Below are positions 58,021 through 64,000 of a stretch of DNA of 64,000 nt, piece after piece. This stretch comes from Streptomyces marokkonensis (GTDB lineage: Bacteria > Actinomycetota > Actinomycetes > Streptomycetales > Streptomycetaceae), in contig NZ_VSKS01000008.1 of NCBI RefSeq assembly GCF_008312835.1, positions 186,001 to 250,000 on the forward strand, given 5' to 3'. Under the pieces are notes generated by a model, which searched no databases, was not told where the DNA came from, and was given only the letters and a program-made list of their open reading frames with translations. How positions within the stretch are numbered: position 1 is the first letter of the stretch; each line of letters starts with the position of its first letter. The position numbers and the translations under genes were made by a program.

Positions 58021-59595
58021 ATGGCAGTGATGCGAAACACCAGGCGGAGATCGCTCGCCGGAGTCTGCTCCGTGGCCGCGGCCGCTCTCGCCGGCGGCCT
58101 GCTCAGCGCGCTCCCCGCGCACGCCGCCGAGCCCGCGACCGGGACGATCGCCTACGCGGACGCCCCGAACGCGGTCGAGGACAGCTACATCGTCACCCTG
58201 AAGCCGGGCACCGAGGCCGGCTCCAGCAAGGGCAAGGGCATCGCGAAGAAGCACGGCGCCACGGTCGAGCACACCTTCCGCGAGGCCGTCAACGGCTACA
58301 CCGTCGAGGCCACCGAGGCCGAGGCCGCCGAGCTGGCCGCCGACCCGTCGGTCGCGCTGGTCGAGCAGAACCGCACCTTCACCACCCAGGCGACGCAGAC
58401 CGACCCGCCGTCCTGGGGCCTGGACCGCATCGACCAGACCGCGCTGCCGCTGAGCGGCTCGTACACGTACGACGACACGGCCGGCCAGGGCGTCACGGCG
58501 TACATCATCGACACCGGCGTGCGCGTCTCCCACAGCGACTTCGGCGGCCGCGCCCGCAACGGCTACGACGCCGTCGACGGCGACAACGTCGCCCAGGACG
58601 GCAACGGCCACGGCACCCACGTCGCCGGCACGGTGGCGGGCAGCGCCCACGGCGTCGCCAAGAAGGCCTCCGTCGTCGGCGTCCGCGTCCTCGACAACAA
58701 CGGCTCCGGCACCACCGCCGGCGTCATCGAGGGCGTCGACTGGGTCGCCGACAACGCGGTCCTCCCGGCCGTCGCCAACATGTCGCTCGGCGGCGGCGCC
58801 AGCACCACGCTGGACACCGCCGTGCGGGGCGCCATCGCCGCCGGCGTCACCTTCGCGGTCGCCGCGGGCAACGAGTCCACCACCGCGACCGGCTCGCCGG
58901 CCCGGGTGACCGAGGCGATCACCGTCGGCGCCACCACCAGCACGGACGCCCGCGCCAGCTACTCGAACTACGGCTCGAACCTGGACATCTTCGCGCCGGG
59001 CTCGTCCATCACCTCCTCCTGGCACACCGGCGACAGCGCCACCAACACCATCTCCGGCACCTCGATGGCCACCCCGCACGTCGCGGGCGCCGCGGCGCTG
59101 TACCTCGCGGACAACCCGTCGGCCACCCCCTCGCAGGTCGCCTCCGCGCTGATCACCAAGTCCGTCACGGGTGCCGTCACCAACCCGGGCACCGGCTCCC
59201 CCAACCGTCTGCTGTACGTCGGCGGCAGCGGCGGCACCACCCCGCCGCCGGGCAAGACCTTCAGCAACACGGCGGACCACACGATCCGCGACAACGCGAC
59301 CGTCGAGTCCCCGATCACCGTCACCGGTGTCTCCGGCAACGCCCCGTCGGCCCTTCAGGTGCCGGTGAACATCGTCCACACCTACATAGGCGACCTGACG
59401 GTCCAGCTGGTCGCGCCCGACGGGTCGGTCTACACCCTCAAGGCGTCCGGCACCGGCGGCTCGGCGGACAACATCAACACCACGTACACCGTGAACGCCT
59501 CCTCGGAGACGGCCAACGGCACGTGGAAGCTGCGCGTCACGGACAGCTACTCCGCCGACACCGGCTACATCAACAGCTGGGGCCTGACCTTCTGA
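58021..59595 (+). CDS. Secreted S8 subtilisin-like protease with P domain
   Basis: A 524-aa exported protease. Signal peptide with MRNTRRRSLAGVCSVAAAALAGG..AHA (Tat- or Sec-type), inhibitor-I9-like propeptide (DSYIVTLKPG ... VALVEQNRTF), catalytic Asp in AYIIDTGV, His in GNGHGTHVAGT, Asn in AAGNEST and Ser in GTSMATPHVAGAA, then a linker GGSGGTTPPPGK and a C-terminal P/proprotein-convertase domain (YIGDLTVQLVAPDGSVYTL ... WGLTF). GAGGAGG precedes ATG 58021. Likely an extracellular nutrient or developmental protease; not part of the biosynthetic block by sequence. Confidence 0.95.
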   Translation: MAVMRNTRRRSLAGVCSVAAAALAGGLLSALPAHAAEPATGTIAYADAPNAVEDSYIVTLKPGTEAGSSKGKGIAKKHGATVEHTFREAVNGYTVEATEAEAAELAADPSVALVEQNRTFTTQATQTDPPSWGLDRIDQTALPLSGSYTYDDTAGQGVTAYIIDTGVRVSHSDFGGRARNGYDAVDGDNVAQDGNGHGTHVAGTVAGSAHGVAKKASVVGVRVLDNNGSGTTAGVIEGVDWVADNAVLPAVANMSLGGGASTTLDTAVRGAIAAGVTFAVAAGNESTTATGSPARVTEAITVGATTSTDARASYSNYGSNLDIFAPGSSITSSWHTGDSATNTISGTSMATPHVAGAAALYLADNPSATPSQVASALITKSVTGAVTNPGTGSPNRLLYVGGSGGTTPPPGKTFSNTADHTIRDNATVESPITVTGVSGNAPSALQVPVNIVHTYIGDLTVQLVAPDGSVYTLKASGTGGSADNINTTYTVNASSETANGTWKLRVTDSYSADTGYINSWGLTF

Positions 59596-60331
59596 CCCCC
59601 TCCCGGGTCCCGTCCCCGGCACGGTCCGCCGTGCCGGGGACGGGGCTTCCGTGCGTCCGGTGCCGGTCCGCCCGGGCCGCGCGCATCTCCCACAGCAACA
59701 GCTCGGCCGTCCCGCTCACGCCCACCGCCTCCAGGTCCCCGGCGTCCGTGATCCGGGCCGCGTCGCCCGCCTCCAGCCGCTCCCCGTCCAGGCGGACCTC
59801 ACCGCGCACCACATGGGCATAGAGGTACGCCGCGTCCGGTACGGCGGTCCGCTCCCCCGCCGCGAGACGGCGCACGTGGAGCATCGCGCCCGCCTCCGGG
59901 AGGGCGTAGGGGGTGGAGTCGGCTATGCCCCGGACGACCTCGTAGCACGGCTCTCCTCCCGGCTCCAGGGGAGCGAGCCACATCTGGAGGAAGGTCAGCG
60001 GCACGTCCCCGTCGTTGCGTTCCACGTGCCGGACGCCGGACGCGGCGCTCAGCCGCTGTACGTCCCCGGGGCGGACCACCGTCTCGTGGCCCGTGGAGTC
60101 GCGGTGGGTCAGCTCGCCCTCCACCACCCACGTGACGATCTCGGTGTGGCTGTGCGGATGCTCGTCGAAGCCGGCGCCGGGGGCCAGGCGCTCCTCGTTG
60201 CAGGCGATCACCGCGCCGAAGCGGAGGTTGCCGGGGTCGTAGTGGGACCCGAAGGAGAACGCGTGCCTCGTCTCGATCCCGGCCGCCGGATCCCCGCCCT
60301 GATAGCGCTCGCGCGCACGCCGTACGTCCAT
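59570..60331 (-). CDS. Pirin-family protein
   Basis: A 253-aa two-cupin pirin: GNLRFGAVIACNEERLAPGAGFDEHPHSHTEIVTWVVEGELTHRDS (metal-binding His/Glu set), DVQRLSAASGVRHVERN and a second cupin AAYLYAHVVRGEVRLDGERL. Pirins act as quercetinases or transcription co-factors. TACCGT sits 7-10 nt before the GTG/ATG pair at 60334/60331, another leaderless-type promoter. The last ~35 residues are translated from the terminator zone of the convergent protease and are not pirin-like. Confidence 0.93.
   Translation of the reverse strand: MDVRRARERYQGGDPAAGIETRHAFSFGSHYDPGNLRFGAVIACNEERLAPGAGFDEHPHSHTEIVTWVVEGELTHRDSTGHETVVRPGDVQRLSAASGVRHVERNDGDVPLTFLQMWLAPLEPGGEPCYEVVRGIADSTPYALPEAGAMLHVRRLAAGERTAVPDAAYLYAHVVRGEVRLDGERLEAGDAARITDAGDLEAVGVSGTAELLLWEMRAARADRHRTHGSPVPGTADRAGDGTREGVRRSGPSC
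59611..59642 (+). terminator. 14-bp hairpin terminator of S8 protease gene
   Basis: CGTCCCCGGCACGG and exact reverse complement with TCCG loop, 15 bp after the protease stop and within the C-terminal coding part of the convergent pirin gene. Confidence 0.8.
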
Positions 60332-60393
60332 CACATGGACCACGGTAGGCCCTGGGGCACGTCCTCCCGTCCGGATAAGGCAGTCTTGTCCCC

Positions 60394-61599
60394 GTGCCCG
60401 AACCAGAAACCAGTACCCATCACGCCGCAGCACGCCCCACCCATCCGCACACCGCGACGCTGAAGCGGCTGGAGAGGTCGTCCGGCAGTCTCGCCGCGCA
60501 GGCGATCGCGCGGATGGACGAGACGCTGCCCTGGTACCGGGCCATGCCCCCGGAGAACCGTTCCTGGATCGGACTCGTCGCCCAGGCGGGCATCGCCGCG
60601 TTCACCGAATGGTTCCGGCGCCCCGACGCCCCGCAGGCCATCTCCACCGACGTGTTCGGCACCGCGCCCCGTGAGCTGACCCGGGCGATCACACTGCGGC
60701 AGACCGTGGAGATGGTGCGCACCACCATCGAGGTGATGGAGTCCGCCATCGACGAGGTGGCGGCGCCCGGCGACGAGAGCGTGCTGCGCGAGGCGCTCCT
60801 CGTGTACGCCCGCGAGATCGCCTTCGCCACCGCCCAGGTGTACGCGCAGGCCGCCGAGGCACGGGGTGCCTGGGACGCGCGGCTGGAGTCCCTGGTCGTC
60901 AACGCCGTACTCAGCGGTGAGGCCGACGAGGGGGCCGTGTCGCGTGCCGCCGCGCTGGGCTGGAACTCGCCCGACCACGTGTGCGTGGTGCTGGGCACCG
61001 CGCCCGACGGCGACTCCGAGCTGACCGTGGAGGCGATCCGGCGGGCCGCCCGGCACGCCAAGCTGCAGGTGCTGACCGGGGTGCTCGGAGACCGGCTCGT
61101 GGTGATCGCGGGCGGCAGCGACAACCCGCTGGGCGTCGCCAAGTCGCTGATCGGCCCGTACGCGGCGGGGCCGGTGGTGGCCGGCCCGGTGGTGCCGGAC
61201 CTGCTGGCCGCGACCCGGTCCGCGCAGGCCGCCGCCGCGGGACTCAAGGCGTGTTCCGCCTGGCAGGACGCCCCGCGTCCGGTGCTGGCGGACGATCTGC
61301 TGCCGGAGCGCGCGATCGCCGGAGACCCCTCGGCCCGCGAGCAGTTGGTGGAGGAGATCTACAGACCGCTGGAGGAGGCCGGGGCCGCACTTCTCGAGAC
61401 GCTCAGTGTCTATCTCGAGCAGGCGAGCAGTCTCGAAGGCGCGGCGCGGATGCTGTTCGTTCACCCCAACACCGTTCGTTACCGGCTTCGACGTGTGACA
61501 GACGTCACCGGATGGTCACCCTCCGATGTACGCTCTGCCTTCACGCTGCGGATCGCGCTGATCCTGGGGCGTCTGGTCGATGGCGATCTCCAGTCCTAG
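60394..61599 (+). CDS. fasR: PucR-type activator of fatty-acid synthesis genes
   Basis: A 401-aa regulator with N-terminal helical sensor region (LKRLERSSGSLAAQAIARMDETLPWYRAMPPENRSWIG) and C-terminal PucR HTH (LEGAARMLFVHPNTVRYRLRRVTDVTGWSP). It lies 89 bp upstream of fabD, the position of FasR in Streptomyces, a protein shown to activate the fabD-fabH-acpP-fabF operon. Function by position and domain; ligand believed to be an acyl-type signal from other actinobacteria. GTG 60394 is chosen; no clear ribosome site. Confidence 0.9.
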   Translation: MPEPETSTHHAAARPTHPHTATLKRLERSSGSLAAQAIARMDETLPWYRAMPPENRSWIGLVAQAGIAAFTEWFRRPDAPQAISTDVFGTAPRELTRAITLRQTVEMVRTTIEVMESAIDEVAAPGDESVLREALLVYAREIAFATAQVYAQAAEARGAWDARLESLVVNAVLSGEADEGAVSRAAALGWNSPDHVCVVLGTAPDGDSELTVEAIRRAARHAKLQVLTGVLGDRLVVIAGGSDNPLGVAKSLIGPYAAGPVVAGPVVPDLLAATRSAQAAAAGLKACSAWQDAPRPVLADDLLPERAIAGDPSAREQLVEEIYRPLEEAGAALLETLSVYLEQASSLEGAARMLFVHPNTVRYRLRRVTDVTGWSPSDVRSAFTLRIALILGRLVDGDLQS

Positions 61600-61601
61600 T
61601 C

Positions 61602-61622
61602 TTTTGTCGTACCTCAACAAAA
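61602..61622. promoter_or_regulatory. Candidate FasR operator upstream of fabD
   Basis: Inverted repeat TTTTGT-N9-ACAAAA, unusually A/T-rich for this genome, 67-87 bp before the fabD start. Good candidate for the activator site; consensus for FasR not re-derived here. Confidence 0.55.
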
Positions 61623-61688
61623 CCCCCTGCCGTTCTTCGTCCTTGTCCCCACGGGCGGCCGTGGCCGTCCCCAAGAGAGAGTGTGAGA

Positions 61689-62636
61689 GTGCTCGTACTC
61701 GTCGCTCCCGGCCAGGGCGCCCAGACGCCCGGCTTCCTGACTGAATGGCTCGAACTCCCCGGTGCCGCGGACCGCGTCGCCGCGTGGTCCGACGCCATCG
61801 GACTCGACCTCGTCCACTACGGCACGAAGGCCGACGCGGACGCGATCCGCGACACGGCCGTCGCGCAGCCGCTGCTGGTCGCGGCCGGGCTGCTGTCCGC
61901 CTCGGCACTCGGTGCCGGCCCGTCCGCCGCCGGCGCGGCGGGCACGGACCTGGCACTCGGTGCCGTCGCCGGTCACAGCGTCGGCGAGATCACCGCCGCC
62001 GCCTTCGCGGGCGTCCTCGACGACACCGCCGCGCTGTCCCTGGTCCGCGAGCGGGGTCTGGCCATGGCCGACGCCGCCGCGATCACGGAGACCGGCATGG
62101 CGGCGCTGCTGGGCGGCGACCCCGAGGTGACCGTGGCGCACCTGGAGAAGCTGGGCCTGACCCCGGCCAACATCAACGGCGCGGGCCAGGTCGTCGCGGC
62201 GGGCACCAAGGAGCAGCTCGCCGCGCTGGAGGAGGACAAGCCCGAGGGCGTGCGCAAGGTCGTCGCGCTCAAGGTGGCCGGCGCCTTCCACACCCACCAC
62301 ATGGCTCCCGCGGTCGACACGCTGGCCAAGGCCGCCGAGGCGCTGACGCCGGGCGACCCCAAGGTCACCTACGTGTCGAACAAGGACGGCAAGACGGTCG
62401 CGAGCGGTGCCGAGGTGCTCCAGCGACTGGTCGGCCAGGTGGCCAACCCGGTCCGCTGGGACCTGTGCATGGAGACCTTCAAGGAGCTCGGCGTGACCGC
62501 CCTCCTCGAGGTCTGCCCCGGCGGCACCCTGACCGGCCTCGCCAAGCGCGCCCTGCCGGGTGTCAGGACGCTGGCCCTGAAGACCCCCGCCGACCTCGAC
62601 GCGGCCCGCGAGCTCATCGCCGAGCACGCCGCCTGA
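61689..62636 (+). CDS. fabD: Malonyl-CoA:ACP transacylase
   Basis: A 315-aa acyltransferase loading malonyl groups onto AcpP for type-II fatty acid synthesis. LVLVAPGQGAQTPGFL at the start, nucleophile Ser in AVAGHSVGEITAAAF, and FHTHHM downstream for the catalytic His. Of two GTG codons, 61689 is better placed relative to GAGAGAG than 61683. First gene of fabD-fabH-acpP. Confidence 0.96.
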   Translation: MLVLVAPGQGAQTPGFLTEWLELPGAADRVAAWSDAIGLDLVHYGTKADADAIRDTAVAQPLLVAAGLLSASALGAGPSAAGAAGTDLALGAVAGHSVGEITAAAFAGVLDDTAALSLVRERGLAMADAAAITETGMAALLGGDPEVTVAHLEKLGLTPANINGAGQVVAAGTKEQLAALEEDKPEGVRKVVALKVAGAFHTHHMAPAVDTLAKAAEALTPGDPKVTYVSNKDGKTVASGAEVLQRLVGQVANPVRWDLCMETFKELGVTALLEVCPGGTLTGLAKRALPGVRTLALKTPADLDAARELIAEHAA

Positions 62637-62658
62637 CCGCCTTAAGGAGCCGACCCGC

Positions 62659-63690
62659 ATGGCGAAGATCAAGCCCAGCAAGGGCGCCCCGTACGCGCGC
62701 ATCCTCGGCGTGGGCGGCTACCGTCCCACCCGGATCGTGCCGAACGAGGTGATCCTCGAGACGATCGACTCGTCCGACGAGTGGATCCGCTCGCGCTCCG
62801 GCATCGAGACCCGGCACTGGGCCTCGCCCGAGGAGACCGTCGCGGCGATGTCGATCGAGGCGTCGGGCAAGGCGATCGCGAACGCCGGGATCGACGCCTC
62901 GCGGATCGGCGCCGTGGTCGTGTCGACCGTCTCGCACTTCAGCCAGACCCCGGCCGTGGCGACCGAGATCGCCGACAAGCTGGGCACGGACAAGGCCGCC
63001 GCCTTCGACATCTCCGCGGGCTGCGCCGGCTTCGGCTACGGCCTCACCCTCGCCAAGGGCATGATCGTCGAGGGTTCGGCCGAGTACGTCCTGGTCATCG
63101 GCGTGGAGCGGCTGAGCGACCTGACCGATCTGGAGGACCGGGCCACGGCCTTCCTGTTCGGTGACGGCGCGGGCGCGGTCGTGGTCGGCCCGTCCCGGGA
63201 GCCGGCGATCGGCCCGACCGTGTGGGGCTCCGAGGGCGACAAGTCCGAGACGATCAAGCAGACGGTCCCGTGGGACCGTTTCAGGATCGGCGACGTCTCC
63301 GAGCTGCCCCTCGACAGCGAGGGCAACGTCAAGTTCCCCGCGATCACGCAGGAGGGCCAGGCGGTGTTCCGCTGGGCCGTGTTCGAGATGGCGAAGGTCG
63401 CCCAGCAGGCGCTGGACGCGGCCGGGATCAGCCCGGACGACCTGGACGTCTTCATCCCGCACCAGGCCAATGTGCGGATCATCGACTCGATGGTGAAGAC
63501 CCTGAAACTGCCGGAGCACGTCACGGTCGCCCGTGACATCCGCACCACCGGCAACACCTCGGCCGCCTCGATCCCGCTCGCGATGGAGCGGCTCCTGGCG
63601 ACCGGCGAGGCGAAGAGCGGCGACACCGCGCTCGTCATCGGCTTCGGGGCGGGTCTCGTCTACGCCGCCACGGTCGTTACCCTCCCCTAG
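62659..63690 (+). CDS. fabH: 3-oxoacyl-ACP synthase III
   Basis: A 343-aa initiating ketosynthase condensing acyl-CoA with malonyl-ACP (branched-chain starters in Streptomyces). Active-site Cys in DISAGCAGFGYGL, His in FIPHQANVRIID and Asn in RTTGNTSAASIP: Cys-His-Asn complete. AAGGAG precedes ATG 62659. 22 bp after fabD, so co-transcribed. Confidence 0.97.
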   Translation: MAKIKPSKGAPYARILGVGGYRPTRIVPNEVILETIDSSDEWIRSRSGIETRHWASPEETVAAMSIEASGKAIANAGIDASRIGAVVVSTVSHFSQTPAVATEIADKLGTDKAAAFDISAGCAGFGYGLTLAKGMIVEGSAEYVLVIGVERLSDLTDLEDRATAFLFGDGAGAVVVGPSREPAIGPTVWGSEGDKSETIKQTVPWDRFRIGDVSELPLDSEGNVKFPAITQEGQAVFRWAVFEMAKVAQQALDAAGISPDDLDVFIPHQANVRIIDSMVKTLKLPEHVTVARDIRTTGNTSAASIPLAMERLLATGEAKSGDTALVIGFGAGLVYAATVVTLP

Positions 63691-63696
63691 GCACTC

Positions 63697-63722
63697 CGTG
63701 CCGGATCATCGGATCCGGCACG
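63697..63722 (+). terminator. Attenuator-like hairpin between fabH and acpP
   Basis: CGTGCCGGATC and its exact reverse complement with a 4-nt loop, 6 bp after fabH. Likely a partial terminator or 3' stabiliser separating a weakly expressed fabD-fabH message from the abundant acpP message. Confidence 0.65.
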
Positions 63723-63791
63723 GGCACCGCAGACCCGCCGTCCACGCGGCGGGCTCCACAACCGCTGGAAACACAACGAAGGAGCGCCATC

Positions 63792-64000
63792 ATGGCCGCC
63801 ACTCAGGAAGAGATCGTCGCCGGTCTCGCGGAGATCGTGAACGAGATCGCCGGCATCCCGGTTGAGGACGTCCAGCTGGACAAGTCCTTCACCGACGACC
63901 TGGACGTCGACTCGCTGTCCATGGTCGAGGTCGTCGTCGCCGCCGAAGAGCGCTTCGACGTCAAGATCCCGGACGACGACGTCAAGAACCTCAAGACGGT
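63792..64000 (+). CDS. acpP: Acyl carrier protein (5' part)
   Basis: First 69 codons of AcpP; the window cuts it. MAATQEEIVAGLAEIVNEIAGIPVEDVQLDKSF followed by LDVDSLSMVEV, with Ser of DSL as 4'-phosphopantetheine site. AAGGAG precedes ATG 63792. Continues the fab operon. Confidence 0.96.
   Translation, partial: MAATQEEIVAGLAEIVNEIAGIPVEDVQLDKSFTDDLDVDSLSMVEVVVAAEERFDVKIPDDDVKNLKT

Overview
This window is high-GC chromosomal DNA from a Streptomyces or a very close relative. The evidence is strong third-position G/C bias, frequent GTG and TTG starts, fasR-fabD-fabH-acpP order, homodimeric-type aceE, TerD/TerC paralogues next to a DUF3052 gene, the common Streptomyces hairpin repeat, and at least one rare TTA codon sitting in a pathway regulator. 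No IS element, prophage, CRISPR array or replication origin was seen. I could not assign a species.

Layout. 1-8 kb: housekeeping and envelope genes, including an FHA protein, an MFS exporter fused to a winged-helix domain, a peptidoglycan-binding anchor protein, an HAD phosphatase, and a UPF0016 cation exporter preceded by a yybP-ykoY (Mn2+) riboswitch. 8-17 kb: secreted HNH nuclease, PhoD-like phosphatase, DoxX and DedA membrane proteins, small conserved proteins, tRNA-Val(UAC) and a DUF4097 lipoprotein. 17-27 kb: a Ter stress-response island. It holds the proposed nucleoside-like-metabolite genes (HAD, fused PRTase-TRSP-StiP, HpcH-type lyase) beside four TerD/TerA-type genes, a TerC-type (DUF475) membrane protein, a peroxiredoxin and DUF3052. 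27-39 kb: aceE, a K+ channel, a TetR-MFS divergent pair, an alpha/beta hydrolase, a MerR-aldo/keto reductase pair, GNAT and a beta-lactamase-like hydrolase. 57.8-64 kb: subtilisin-like protease, pirin, then the fatty-acid synthesis regulator and fabD-fabH-acpP.

The most interesting part is an accessory block at about 39.5-57.8 kb that looks like an uncharacterised chorismate-derived biosynthetic gene cluster. Two minus-strand operons are bracketed by two plus-strand MocR regulators. Operon A (56.1 to 49.2 kb) encodes an anthranilate-synthase-like large subunit, its glutaminase, a PaaK-like adenylate-forming ligase, a BacA/prephenate-dehydratase-like protein, an amidohydrolase and an MFS exporter. 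Operon B (48.6 to 41.0 kb) encodes a solo B3/4 (PheRS editing) domain, an ATP-grasp ligase, an MFS exporter, a TrpB2-type PLP enzyme without TrpA, a flavoprotein, a cupin, a chorismate-mutase-like protein and a UbiD-family decarboxylase. Start/stop overlaps imply tight co-translation. My working hypothesis is that the block makes a non-proteinogenic aromatic or dihydroaromatic amino acid, or a dipeptide containing one. The B3/4 protein would remove mischarged tRNA as self-protection, the two exporters would remove product, and MocR regulators would switch operon B on through a 12-bp direct repeat upstream of its promoter. None of the chemistry is proven by sequence.

Several genes across the window have a TANNNT box 6-7 nt before the start codon and no ribosome binding site, which suggests leaderless mRNAs are common here.
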